From Fen-1258 sp964449775 (GTDB lineage Bacteria; Bacteroidota; Ignavibacteria; Ignavibacteriales; Melioribacteraceae): DNA of 64,000 nt. The stretch spans positions 1 through 64,000 of the forward strand of contig CAYVBQ010000002.1 of assembly GCA_964449775.1 (NCBI GenBank), in the 5' to 3' direction. Position numbers and translations under genes: made by a program. Below, in pieces: positions 26,042 through 34,910 of the stretch; position 1 is the stretch's first letter; each line of letters starts with the position of its first letter. The notes below the pieces were generated by a model that saw only the letters and a program-made list of their open reading frames with translations, did not search any database and was not told the DNA's origin.

Positions 26042-26160
26042 ATAATAGACACAAATTATTCAAGAGTGGTTTAATTAAATAATCGTTAAACCTGAAGTCA
26101 TCTGATGTTGTCAAAATAACGAAAAGAAATTATTTCATCACAACTAAAATAGAGGGCTCT

Positions 26161-26655
26161 ATGAAAAAGATAAGTGTATTAATTCTAAGTGTGCTCCTTC
26201 TGAGTAATATTTCAACTTTCTCACAGCCAGGTCAATGTGAGCCAAGAGGAAAGCACATTAAAGCAGATTTAAAACTTACGCCGGAACAGGAAAAAAAGTT
26301 CGATGACTTAAAGTATCAACACCAACAAGGAGTAATTGACATTCAAGCTAAAATCCAGAAAAGTCGCCTTGAACTCAAAAAGATGATTGATGACGGAAAA
26401 ATTGATGAGAAAAAAATTTTCCAACTCACCGATGATAACAGTAAACTTATGGGAGACATCAAGTACTCCGCAACCAAATATTGGCTTGATGTTTACAAAA
26501 TGCTCAACGATGAGCAGAAAGCCGTTTGGACGAAGCATCTTTCTCAAATGACAGATCCCGGAGTAATGAAAGAAAGAATGAAAGCGGGAGCTCGTAAAAT
26601 GATGCATGAATGCGGAATGAGAAAGATGAATGGACCAAGACGTGGTATGCACTGA
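26161..26655 (+). CDS. Spy/CpxP-like periplasmic protein, divergent copy
   Basis: The 164-residue protein has a signal peptide (MKKISVLILSVLLLSNISTFS), a CEPRGKHIKADLKLTPEQEKKF segment holding the LTPEQ motif (about 39-43), coiled helices, and a Met/His/Cys-rich tail (ARKMMHECGMRKMNGPRRGMH) that suggests metal binding. It is transcribed away from the ECF sigma gene and ends at a strong terminator. It is related in kind to the protein at 24383-24865, bracketing the sigma unit. Confidence 0.8.
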   Translation: MKKISVLILSVLLLSNISTFSQPGQCEPRGKHIKADLKLTPEQEKKFDDLKYQHQQGVIDIQAKIQKSRLELKKMIDDGKIDEKKIFQLTDDNSKLMGDIKYSATKYWLDVYKMLNDEQKAVWTKHLSQMTDPGVMKERMKAGARKMMHECGMRKMNGPRRGMH

Positions 26656-26674
26656 AATTTTCAGTAATAATCAC

Positions 26675-26708
26675 AAAAGCCCTCGATAGTTATCGGGGGT
26701 TTCTTTTT
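26675..26708 (+). terminator. Intrinsic terminator of the Spy-like gene
   Basis: GCCCTCGATA and TATCGGGGGT pair around a GT loop, followed by TTCTTTTTT. Confidence 0.8.
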
Positions 26709-26720
26709 TAAAGAGAGGAT

Positions 26721-27431
26721 TTAGAGATCACCCTTTATTGGACGAAGAACCAATTCTTCCGAAACTAAATTACTTTTTTCAGAATAAACCTGATAAATCA
26801 GTTCAGCGATTGCCTCTGCGCTCATCATTCTCTCCGAATATTTTTGAAGTACTCCTTCCTGCCAGATAGATGTTGCAGTTGCACCGGGAGAAACATTTAT
26901 CACTCGAATATTTTTATCGCGGACTTCTTCACGTAGTACTTTTGTGTAAGCGTGCAATCCCGACTTTGATGCAGAGTAAGCACTACTGGCTGTAAAAATT
27001 TTTTGAGTAACAACTGATAAAATATTAATAATGGTACCCGATTTTCTTTCCAGCATCTCCGGAAGAACAATTTTGATTGAATAGATGGAACCAAGAAGAT
27101 TGACTTGAATAATTTCTTCAATTTCCTGAATAGAATTATCAATCGCATTTTTGAAGGAAGTTGTTCCGGCATTATTTATCAAACATTCAATTTGATATTC
27201 AGAAGAAATTTTTTGATAAAATTCATTCACAAAACTGAAATCAGAAACATTTAACCGATGGCATACAAAAAAAGTAGCGAACTCACCCAATTCTTTTTTG
27301 ATTTCATTTAACAAATCAATTCGACGAGCAGTGCCAAGAACATGAATTCCATTCTTAGCAAATTTAAGCGCGAGTGCCTTGCCAATTCCGGAACTCGCCC
27401 CGGTGATCCAAACTGCGTTCTTTTTTTCCAT
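26721..27431 (-). CDS. Short-chain dehydrogenase, probable sepiapterin reductase type
   Basis: The 236-residue classical SDR has TGASSGIG (10-17) for NADP(H) binding, NNAG (86-89), and the catalytic Tyr152 and Lys156 in YSASK, with Ser139 nearby. The start overlaps the stop of folE by one base. Position after PTPS and FolE indicates that it reduces 6-pyruvoyl-tetrahydropterin or sepiapterin in tetrahydrobiopterin synthesis. The SDR family is certain; the substrate is inferred from the operon. A general carbonyl reductase is the alternative. Confidence 0.8.
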   Translation of the reverse strand: MEKKNAVWITGASSGIGKALALKFAKNGIHVLGTARRIDLLNEIKKELGEFATFFVCHRLNVSDFSFVNEFYQKISSEYQIECLINNAGTTSFKNAIDNSIQEIEEIIQVNLLGSIYSIKIVLPEMLERKSGTIINILSVVTQKIFTASSAYSASKSGLHAYTKVLREEVRDKNIRVINVSPGATATSIWQEGVLQKYSERMMSAEAIAELIYQVYSEKSNLVSEELVLRPIKGDL

Positions 27432-27997
27432 TAGATTCTTTTCTGAGCGATTAGATCTAAAAATTCAGTTCTTGTCCGTGCATCTTCTTTGAAGATTCCA
27501 TGCATAGCACTGGTAGTAGTTATTGAGTTTTGTTTTTGGACACCCCGCATCATCATACACATATGATAAGCTTCCACAACAACCGCAACACCCCGTGGAA
27601 TTAAATATTTATCGAGCGTATCTGCAATTTCTTGTGTCATTCTCTCCTGAACTTGAAATCGTTGTGCGAATATATCAACAACGCGAGGGATCTTACTCAA
27701 GCCAACAATTTTTCCATCCGGTATATACGCAACATGCACTTTGCCATAAAAAGGCAGCAGGTGGTGTTCACACATGCTATAAAAGTCGATGTCCTTAACT
27801 ATCACCATCTCATCATATTTCTCATTGAAAATGGCATTATTAAGAATTTCTTCAACGTTTCGTCTATAACCTTGAGTAAAAAACTCATAAGCCTTTGCTA
27901 CTCTGTTTGGAGTATTTATTAATCCTGCTCTTGCCGGATTTTCACCAACTTCTTCAAGAAGATTTTTCACAAATTTTTCGATGACCTCGTAATTCAC
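27431..27997 (-). CDS. folE: GTP cyclohydrolase I
   Basis: The 188-residue enzyme converts GTP to 7,8-dihydroneopterin triphosphate. Zinc ligands are visible as Cys76 and His79 in SMCEHHLLPF and Cys147 in HMCMMMRG; the GLSKIPRVVDIFA block (99-111) and the QVQERMT segment are intact. Its length is usual. It is encoded between PTPS (4-base overlap) and the SDR, so the flux may go to biopterin as well as folate. Confidence 0.95.
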   Translation of the reverse strand: MNYEVIEKFVKNLLEEVGENPARAGLINTPNRVAKAYEFFTQGYRRNVEEILNNAIFNEKYDEMVIVKDIDFYSMCEHHLLPFYGKVHVAYIPDGKIVGLSKIPRVVDIFAQRFQVQERMTQEIADTLDKYLIPRGVAVVVEAYHMCMMMRGVQKQNSITTTSAMHGIFKEDARTRTEFLDLIAQKRI

Positions 27998-28410
27998 AAT
28001 AATTCCTTTCCTTTGTATTCAACGTAGTTATTTTCAGTTTCGTAAAGTTTGATAGAGTAAAGTTTTCCCGATGGGATTTTATTCTCAAGCTGATTCCAAA
28101 TTCCGACAGCAATATTTTCTGCCGTTGGTATTTTATCTTTTAAGAAGTCAACATCTAGGTTAAGATTTTTGTGATCAACCTTGTTAATCACATTTTCACG
28201 AATGATCTCTTTTAATACTTTCAGATCAATTACATAGCCCGTTTGTGAATCAATTTCTCCCGCCACAATCACTTCCAAAGTATAATTGTGTCCATGTCCA
28301 TTTAGATTACTACACTTGCCAAACACTTGTTCGTTTTCATCATCAGAAAAATTTGGATTATATAAACGATGAGAAGAACTGAATATTTCACGACGGGTTA
28401 CTAAAATCAT
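27994..28410 (-). CDS. 6-pyruvoyl-tetrahydropterin synthase, type II motif
   Basis: The 138-residue T-fold enzyme has zinc ligands His14, His39 and His41 and a catalytic Cys33. The spacing is Cys-x5-HGH (CSNLNGHGH). In the PTPS family that pattern marks true biopterin-pathway synthases, whereas QueD has Cys-x3-HGH and the folate type has Glu-x2-HGH. The FolE gene overlaps it by four bases and the SDR gene follows, which supports tetrahydrobiopterin synthesis rather than queuosine. Queuosine synthesis remains the alternative. Confidence 0.85.
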   Translation of the reverse strand: MILVTRREIFSSSHRLYNPNFSDDENEQVFGKCSNLNGHGHNYTLEVIVAGEIDSQTGYVIDLKVLKEIIRENVINKVDHKNLNLDVDFLKDKIPTAENIAVGIWNQLENKIPSGKLYSIKLYETENNYVEYKGKELL

Positions 28411-28872
28411 TTATTTTCCTTTTAAAGCTTCCATTACTTCTTCGATGTGTCCGGTAACTTTCACTTTTGGAAAGATATTTTGAATTTTTCCGTCTTCATC
28501 AATAATAAAAGTAGTGCGTTCGATGCCCATATATTTTTTGCCATACATGCTTTTCTCTTTCCATACACCGTACTTTTCGACTACTTCTTTTTTCTCATCG
28601 CTAAGTAATGTGAAAGGCAAATTATATTTCTCTGCAAACTTTTTATGCGACGCAACCGGATCGATACTGATTCCTAAAATTTCCGCTTTCAAGTTTCTAA
28701 AATTGGGGAATGAATCGCGGAAATCGCACGCCTCTTGAGTACAACCGGAGGTCATATCTTTGGGGTAAAAATAGAGAACTACTTTCTTCCCTTTAAAATC
28801 GTTAAGTGTAACTTTCTTTCCATTTCCATCTTGAAGTGAAAATGCGGGAGCTTTCTTTCCTATTTCTAGCAT
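28411..28872 (-). CDS. bcp: Peroxiredoxin of the BCP / PrxQ type
   Basis: The 153-residue thiol peroxidase has the peroxidatic Cys44 and the resolving Cys49 in the sequence YFYPKDMTSGCTQEACDF, typical of PrxQ enzymes with both cysteines in one helix. It reduces hydrogen peroxide and organic hydroperoxides, using thioredoxin. The stop codon directly abuts the PTPS start, so it leads the pterin operon. Confidence 0.93.
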   Translation of the reverse strand: MLEIGKKAPAFSLQDGNGKKVTLNDFKGKKVVLYFYPKDMTSGCTQEACDFRDSFPNFRNLKAEILGISIDPVASHKKFAEKYNLPFTLLSDEKKEVVEKYGVWKEKSMYGKKYMGIERTTFIIDEDGKIQNIFPKVKVTGHIEEVMEALKGK

Positions 28873-28937
28873 AATTGTAACTCCAATTTGTTCTACGAGC
28901 TAAACAGGTATCTCTTTTAAGTAGTTCCTTTAATAAC

Positions 28938-28970
28938 AAAAAAAAAGCGGACGAGTTTTCCCCGTCCCTT
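28938..28970 (-). terminator. Terminator of the AhpE-type peroxiredoxin
   Basis: On the minus strand GGACG and CGTCC pair around a short loop and are followed by a run of nine T. Confidence 0.75.
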
Positions 28971-28989
28971 CTTAACTCAATAAAAGCAA

Positions 28990-29472
28990 TTATGCTAATT
29001 TTTTAAGAGCATCCTGAACCGCATTGTAGTTCGGTTCTTCTCCGGCGTTTTCTAATACTTCAGCATATTGAACTAAACCATTCTTATCAATCACAAAAGC
29101 AGCACGCTTAGCCACGCCTTTAAGATCCCATTTGCCAGGCAGCCATAGATCGTAGAATGCATCGTAAACCGGCGCGACTTCCTTATTAAAATCACTTAGG
29201 AGCGCGAAATTGAACTTATGTTTATCAACCCACAGCTTCTGGGAAAAAGGAGTGTCAACACTAATACCGAAAACTTGAGCATTTAGGCTTTCATAGTCTT
29301 TCATGCTGTCTCTGGTTGAGCATAATTCTTTTTCACAAACTCCTGATCCAACAGCAGGAAAGAATAAAAGAACAACATTGCTCTTTCCTTTGAAATCACT
29401 CAAAGTAACCGTTTCGTTACTTGTATTTCTTAAAGTAAAATTTGGTGCTATATCGCCAATTTTCAACGGCAT
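28990..29472 (-). CDS. AhpE-like peroxiredoxin
   Basis: The 160-residue protein has the peroxidatic Cys46 in FFPAVGSGVCEKELC. The usual threonine of the PxxxT/SxxC motif is a serine. A second Cys51 lies close by. The C-terminal domain includes AKRAAFVIDKNGLVQYAEV. It is a hydroperoxide reductase, encoded just upstream of its own terminator and downstream of dodecin. Confidence 0.88.
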   Translation of the reverse strand: MPLKIGDIAPNFTLRNTSNETVTLSDFKGKSNVVLLFFPAVGSGVCEKELCSTRDSMKDYESLNAQVFGISVDTPFSQKLWVDKHKFNFALLSDFNKEVAPVYDAFYDLWLPGKWDLKGVAKRAAFVIDKNGLVQYAEVLENAGEEPNYNAVQDALKKLA

Positions 29473-29492
29473 ATAATTCTCCTTTCTTGAAA

Positions 29493-29696
29493 TTATTCTT
29501 TAAGTTTTCTTCCAATTCGAACCTTGATCTGAAACTCAACCTTGCCTTCAGAAGTAACTCTGCCCCGTTGTTCAATAACTTCGAACCAACCAACTTTCTT
29601 TTCAGAATTGGCTTCGAGAACCACTTCTTTTACAGCTTCCGCGATACTATCAGTAGAAATTCCAACTCTTTCTATAACTTCGAATGTCTTTGACAT
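29493..29696 (-). CDS. Dodecin
   Basis: The 67-residue protein matches dodecin, a flavin-binding dodecamer. It has the motif FEVIERVGISTDSIAEAV, GWFEVIEQRGRV with the tryptophan that stacks on flavin (Trp37), and a closing beta strand FQIKVRIGRKL. It lies 20 bases before the AhpE-type gene, so flavin storage and peroxide defence may be co-expressed. Confidence 0.93.
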   Translation of the reverse strand: MSKTFEVIERVGISTDSIAEAVKEVVLEANSEKKVGWFEVIEQRGRVTSEGKVEFQIKVRIGRKLKE

Positions 29697-29874
29697 ATTA
29701 ACCTCTTTATATGAATGAAAAGTTCCAATTTGTAAATTTTGTTTTTATTACACAATCAAAATAACTTTTTCACAGATAAGATTAAAGGAACTGATTAACA
29801 AAGGATTATTTCTTGGTTCACGTTCCCGAAAAGTATAATTTTGGTTTATAAATCATATCCATTAGAGGGAAATA

Positions 29875-31680
29875 ATGAAAAGACTATCTGTTTTACTCGT
29901 TGTTTTATTTGCTCTGTCAGTACAAGCACAAAATAAAATTCACAGTCCGGAAATAACCGCTCAAGAAATTAAAGCTAATGTTTTCTACCTGGCTTCCGAT
30001 GCAATGAAAGGAAGATTTACCGGCAGCCCGGAAGAGCGTAAAGCCGGTGATTATATAAAAAACGAATTTCAGCTTTACCGACTAAAACCGGCATTTAACG
30101 GAAACTGGTTTCAAGAATTTCCGTTCGTCGAAAAAGTTGAGATGACCAAAGCGAACTCTCTTACATTCGAAGTGAACTCTAAAAAACAATCATTAATAGT
30201 CGGGAAGGATTTTACAACAGTAGCATATTCAGGTAAAGGAAATGTTGCCGGTGAATTGGTTTTTGCCGGTTACGGTATTTCGGCTCCAAAATTAGATTAT
30301 GATGATTATGCGGGCATAGAAGTAAAAGGTAAAATTGTTGTGGTGATGAGATACCATCCGGAACATGATAGTTCGAAATCAGAATTTGATAAGTATGCCT
30401 CCTTCCGAAACAAGGCTACCGTCGCAAAAGAAAAAGGTGCCGTTGCAATTATTTTAGTCAATGGTTACGTTCCTAAAAATGATGACGACCTGTTAATGGA
30501 TCTCCGTTACGATGGCGCTCCCGCAATGAAAGATATTTCCGTACAGCAAGTAAAAAGAAGTTTTGTAGATGATCTTTTTAATGCCGATGGGCTGAACTTC
30601 GCCGAAGCTCAAAAGCAAATTGATGCTTCAAAAAAACCTTCTTCATTTCTCTACAAAAATTCGAAAGCTTCCCTTTCCACTGAAGTCAAAGAGATTGTGA
30701 AGAAGGGACGCAATGTTGCCGGAATGATTGAAGGATCTGATCCGGTTTTGAGAAATGAATACATTGTGATTGGCGGACATTATGATCATCTCGGAATTGA
30801 TCAGTTAAAAGAATCTTCAATGGATAAGAGCAAAGAGAAACAGATTCACAACGGTGCGGATGATAATGCTTCCGGCACTACCGGAGTTTTAGAGGTAGCG
30901 GAGAAATTAGCTTCGATGCAAGGATTGTTAAAACGAAGTATCATCTTCGCAGCATTCAGCGGTGAGGAACTTGGAATTCTTGGTTCGACATTTATGACAA
31001 ATAATTTTCCTGTTGATATAAAAAATGTGGTAGCGATGCTCAATATGGATATGATAGGTCGCTTGAACGATGAAAACAGCTTGACGATAATTGGTACCGG
31101 CACTTCTTCAATGTGGAAGGAATTGTTAAATCAAAAAAATACTTACGGCTTTAAGTTAGGAATGAGCGACGGCGGTTCAGGTGGAAGCGATCATCAAGCA
31201 TTCTCTAATAAAAATATACCTGTATTATTTTTCTTTACAGGTACACATTCGGATTATCACAAACCATCGGACGATGCCGAAAAAATAAATTTCGAAGGTC
31301 AAGCAAAAGTCACTAACTATGTTTTTGACATAGCACTTGCGTTGGATAAGCTTGAAAAGCGTCCAGAATATGTTAAGGTAGAAGAGCCAGCCGCTCGCCC
31401 TGGTGGTGGTGGAAAAACACGCGTTACAGTTGGAACTGTCCCCGAGTTCGGATACAACGGAACCGGTTATAAACTCTCAGGTGCTACCGAGGGAAGTCCT
31501 GCTGCTAAAGCCGGAATGAAAGCGGGCGATATCATCGTCAAGTTTGGTCCTAAAACAGTAGGGAACATTTACGATTTTATGTACGCCGTTCAAGATTACA
31601 AAGCGGGCGATAAAGTTGATATAGTTGCTTTGCGTGAAGGTAAAGAGATGACGTTTAATGTAGAGCTGATTGCCAAATAG
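29875..31680 (+). CDS. Secreted M28 metallopeptidase with PA and PDZ domains
   Basis: The 601-residue protein has a signal peptide (MKRLSVLLVVLFALSVQAQ), a PA domain (about 110-230) and an M28 catalytic domain. Zinc ligands are visible as HYDHLG (about 301), ADDNASG (about 326), SGEELG (about 362), MDMIGR (about 392) and SDHQAF (about 441). A PDZ domain (about 500-600; LSGATEGSPAAKAGMKAGDII) closes it. It is an aminopeptidase acting in the periplasm or outside the cell. It is a single gene ending at its own terminator. Confidence 0.93.
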   Translation: MKRLSVLLVVLFALSVQAQNKIHSPEITAQEIKANVFYLASDAMKGRFTGSPEERKAGDYIKNEFQLYRLKPAFNGNWFQEFPFVEKVEMTKANSLTFEVNSKKQSLIVGKDFTTVAYSGKGNVAGELVFAGYGISAPKLDYDDYAGIEVKGKIVVVMRYHPEHDSSKSEFDKYASFRNKATVAKEKGAVAIILVNGYVPKNDDDLLMDLRYDGAPAMKDISVQQVKRSFVDDLFNADGLNFAEAQKQIDASKKPSSFLYKNSKASLSTEVKEIVKKGRNVAGMIEGSDPVLRNEYIVIGGHYDHLGIDQLKESSMDKSKEKQIHNGADDNASGTTGVLEVAEKLASMQGLLKRSIIFAAFSGEELGILGSTFMTNNFPVDIKNVVAMLNMDMIGRLNDENSLTIIGTGTSSMWKELLNQKNTYGFKLGMSDGGSGGSDHQAFSNKNIPVLFFFTGTHSDYHKPSDDAEKINFEGQAKVTNYVFDIALALDKLEKRPEYVKVEEPAARPGGGGKTRVTVGTVPEFGYNGTGYKLSGATEGSPAAKAGMKAGDIIVKFGPKTVGNIYDFMYAVQDYKAGDKVDIVALREGKEMTFNVELIAK

Positions 31681-31715
31681 TTTGCAATTTGTAGTTGGCT
31701 GTAAGCACTTTACAG

Positions 31716-31745
31716 AAAGGCGAAACAAATGTTTCGCCTTTTTTA
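31716..31745 (+). terminator. Terminator of the M28 peptidase gene
   Basis: AGGCGAAACA pairs with TGTTTCGCCT and a run of six or more T follows. Confidence 0.85.
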
Positions 31746-31841
31746 TACCAATTATCAATTTGTCGGAAATAAACCGTCCTATAACCGTTGCACAGTTTAT
31801 ATATCCAGAGTAATTTGCATAAACAAATTTTCGAGGAGTAT

Positions 31842-32411
31842 ATGGCAGAAAATCACGTTGGGCAGAAAATTGCCGAGTTAAGAAATCAGAAAGGTCTTAC
31901 TCAGGAAGAGTTAGCTGCAAAGTGCAACATCAATGTTCGTTCTATCCAGAGAATTGAAAAAGGTGAGGTCCAACCGAGAAAATATACTTTGAAAATTTTA
32001 TCTGAAGCGTTGGGATATGATCTGCTCAATACAACTGTATCGAAGACAGGTTCGTTACCCTGGCACATGTTACTGAATCTAAGTAACATTTTCCCAATTT
32101 TGATTGTGGCCATATTAGTTTGGGCATTTAAGAGAGAAGAATATGAAGATATTGACAGAAACGGTAAAACAATTATCAACTATCAGATAACATTTATTCT
32201 TACTTACATTTTATGTACTATCTTATTTTTGATTCCATTGTTCGTCCCGATACCCCGTTTTCACATTGGGAATTTAGGGGTGATTGAATTCATGTTGATG
32301 TTCCCTTTCGTTTTGATGGGTACTAATTTTATACTGGTTATTCTAAATTTAATACGATCACTGAACAACAATAATTCATTGATTTACCCTGCATTCAAAT
32401 TCATTAAATAG
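31842..32411 (+). CDS. XRE-family regulator with three membrane helices
   Basis: I place the start at ATG 31842, 7 bases after GAGGAG; the longer in-frame reading lacks a ribosome site. The 189-residue protein has an XRE helix-turn-helix (about 5-62; GLTQEELAAKCNINVRSIQRIEKGEVQP) and three to four membrane helices (about 75-175). A membrane-tethered DNA-binding protein of this shape probably senses an envelope or membrane signal. It stands alone between two terminators. Confidence 0.85.
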   Translation: MAENHVGQKIAELRNQKGLTQEELAAKCNINVRSIQRIEKGEVQPRKYTLKILSEALGYDLLNTTVSKTGSLPWHMLLNLSNIFPILIVAILVWAFKREEYEDIDRNGKTIINYQITFILTYILCTILFLIPLFVPIPRFHIGNLGVIEFMLMFPFVLMGTNFILVILNLIRSLNNNNSLIYPAFKFIK

Positions 32412-32413
32412 AG

Positions 32414-32440
32414 ATGGGCGAAACATTTGTTTCGCCTTTC
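32414..32440 (+). terminator. Bidirectional terminator between convergent genes
   Basis: GGCGAAAC (32417-32424) pairs with GTTTCGCC (32429-32436), with TTT following. It lies between the XRE gene and the convergent DUF5686 gene. The stem is nearly the same as at 31718. Confidence 0.65.
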
Positions 32441-32460
32441 CAAGAATCAGTCTGAATTGA

Positions 32461-34848
32461 TTACAAAACCGTTGATAAACCAGCTCTCACTACAAAATTA
32501 TTGTTTGCATTGTATGAAAAATCGATCCGTAAAGCTCCTAAAATTTTTCCGAAACTTAGATATCCTTCCCAATAAATTTTATCCACCGCTTGATTCTTAA
32601 AGTAACTGCTCTCATTCCACATTTTTAAAATGCTGACTCCCGTGATAATATCAATATTCAGATCAGTCAGAAAATTAAAACCGATTGCCTGATAAGGAAC
32701 AGTGCGCCAGTTATGTTCTATATGAAACGCAATGAGTTTATCTCCAACATACTCATAAGGGGCTAATCCTTTGAATGTTAAAAAGGGCGAATAGATATTC
32801 AATGCTGTGTTGGGAGTGATAGTATGTTGCGATCCGTAATCCCCAAGAACTGCGGCGCCCTCAAATCCGAATACGAAGTAGGGTGAAGAGAATAACTCCT
32901 TATAAATAGTGCTCGTTGTAAATTGGGATATAACTCGTACCCGTTTGTAGTTGAAATCGCTGTCGAAAACCGGATTTGAAAAATCAAGTTGTGCTTTCAA
33001 ACCGTCTTGCAGCATTATTGGCTGATATTCATGCGGACTCTTGCCGAGTGAAATATTAAAAGAAATTTTCGCGTCGTTGCCTTCAACAATCTGGGGATTC
33101 GATCTCACGAGTCTGTTAGTAGCAAAAAAACTCTGATACTTTAACTCTGGAAGAGATTCTTGATTATCAAAGACAAATCCTATAGATGAGGAGATATTGT
33201 TTGCGAATCTGTTGCTCAGAGCGATTCTGAATCCTCTTGAACGGTAATAGTTGAACTGATCGCCAAAACCAAGCAACACGTTTGCACCGTTAAGCCAATC
33301 GGGATACGGATTAAGCATTTGCCATTGTTGTGCTTCATCGAAGAATCCCAATTCAATCCCGGTGATTAAACCCCACTTTACATTCAACCTTGTTGAAAAA
33401 CTTCCCTCAAACTTCTTTCTACCAAAGGCATACCCCAAATTAGAATTTATTGTTAAATTATTCTCCAAGAAGTTATCATTATACTTGGCACCGATAAGAA
33501 TTCCATCCACACGGTTGTCTCTAAAATTTAGATATTTAAACACCGTGCCCACGTATTTGAAAAACTGACTTCCCGATTTTTGATTTTGATCATGCTTTAC
33601 CGCATTACTCGCAAGCCCTCCAAACAGTCCAGTAAATTTTAATTTAGTTACAACCGTCTTTGAACTATCTAGTTCATTATATGCTTTCACTTCCGCAATG
33701 GTAAGAGGAATCGGTCTTAGTGAATCAATTTGTGTCCTACTAAGTTCCGTAGCTTTGATAAATTTAATTTTTGAATCTTTACTGGAATCCGGTTTTATGG
33801 TTGAATATAGATTATAAACTGAATCGGGAATGGCCGGATTGATTTTGTAATTAGTAAACATGCTCACTTGGTTCATTGATATGGCATCGATTCCGATCAA
33901 TGAGGCAAAACTAACTTTCAATCCTGATTCAACTTTGAAATATGTAGGCAGCCAATACTTTTCAAAACGGTCTCTATTCTGAATGAACGAAATGTTTAAG
34001 TCATTTACATACGGGAATCTTAGCCCCTCATTATTTTTGAATTCGATACGTTTTAAGGAGTATGTAGAATCTTCGATCACCATCTTTCCAGATAGAAGCG
34101 GTTGAATTTTAGATTTCGGAATCACCGCTATAAAACATTCGTGTACCGAACCCGATTGTTTTACTTCGAGAAGTTTGTAGTCGTACCAATCAAAAGCGTT
34201 TTTTGCAAGAGGAAGAAATACTTTATTACCGATTATCGAAAGTGTATCCTCCGTAAAATCTACATACATTTTATCTAGAATATTTTGATCGAATTTAAGC
34301 GCATTTTTCTTTTCGTTCTCTGAAATATGAACTGAGTGAGTTATTATTTTTTCCGGTTTATTGGACTTATAATAACCAGTGGAAAATCTTTCGGATACCA
34401 TTGCAACTTCACCGGCGGAGAGAAAAATATCTTTTGAGAAGAGATTGTACTCCAGACTATTCAGCCCGGCTCTATTTTGATCTTTTCTTTTAATCGCCTC
34501 CCTTACAATTCTGTAAGCCGGGTCTTCATCTGAACCCACAACAATCTCCATGAATTGTATCGGCTCAGATATTAAACCAATCTTTATTTCATTCTTAAAT
34601 TCAGTAAGCTCAATTTCTCTTCTTTTATAGCCAACAACTGTGAAAATTAATTTCACTTTTGGAGAGGGCACTGTTAGAAGAAATTTCCCTTCCAGATTCG
34701 ATGATGTCCCGTGTGTTGTTCCGGCAATTCGAATGTTAACGTATGAGAGGGGTTCTTTCGTTTCATCATTATAAACAAACCCGGTAACTTTGAAACTCTG
34801 CGAGAATAGTGCAGATGTAATTATGAGAGTTAAAAGAATAGATTTCAT
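32461..34848 (-). CDS. DUF5686 outer-membrane protein with carboxypeptidase-regulatory-like domain
   Basis: The 795-residue protein has a signal peptide (MKSILLTLIITSALFSQ) and a carboxypeptidase-regulatory-like domain at about 20-100 (TGFVYNDETKEPLSYVNIRI). A DUF5686 region with an extended beta-barrel follows, ending with an outer-membrane-type strand (...NNFVVRAGLSTVL). This combination is common in Bacteroidota and belongs to the outer membrane. The function is not known. A TonB-dependent receptor lies next to it on the same strand, 62 bases upstream. Confidence 0.85.
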   Translation of the reverse strand: MKSILLTLIITSALFSQSFKVTGFVYNDETKEPLSYVNIRIAGTTHGTSSNLEGKFLLTVPSPKVKLIFTVVGYKRREIELTEFKNEIKIGLISEPIQFMEIVVGSDEDPAYRIVREAIKRKDQNRAGLNSLEYNLFSKDIFLSAGEVAMVSERFSTGYYKSNKPEKIITHSVHISENEKKNALKFDQNILDKMYVDFTEDTLSIIGNKVFLPLAKNAFDWYDYKLLEVKQSGSVHECFIAVIPKSKIQPLLSGKMVIEDSTYSLKRIEFKNNEGLRFPYVNDLNISFIQNRDRFEKYWLPTYFKVESGLKVSFASLIGIDAISMNQVSMFTNYKINPAIPDSVYNLYSTIKPDSSKDSKIKFIKATELSRTQIDSLRPIPLTIAEVKAYNELDSSKTVVTKLKFTGLFGGLASNAVKHDQNQKSGSQFFKYVGTVFKYLNFRDNRVDGILIGAKYNDNFLENNLTINSNLGYAFGRKKFEGSFSTRLNVKWGLITGIELGFFDEAQQWQMLNPYPDWLNGANVLLGFGDQFNYYRSRGFRIALSNRFANNISSSIGFVFDNQESLPELKYQSFFATNRLVRSNPQIVEGNDAKISFNISLGKSPHEYQPIMLQDGLKAQLDFSNPVFDSDFNYKRVRVISQFTTSTIYKELFSSPYFVFGFEGAAVLGDYGSQHTITPNTALNIYSPFLTFKGLAPYEYVGDKLIAFHIEHNWRTVPYQAIGFNFLTDLNIDIITGVSILKMWNESSYFKNQAVDKIYWEGYLSFGKILGALRIDFSYNANNNFVVRAGLSTVL

Positions 34849-34910
34849 ATTTTATTAGCCCGATTGTGTAATGAAAGACGTATTCAATACTAAAAATGTT
34901 ACAACCAAAA

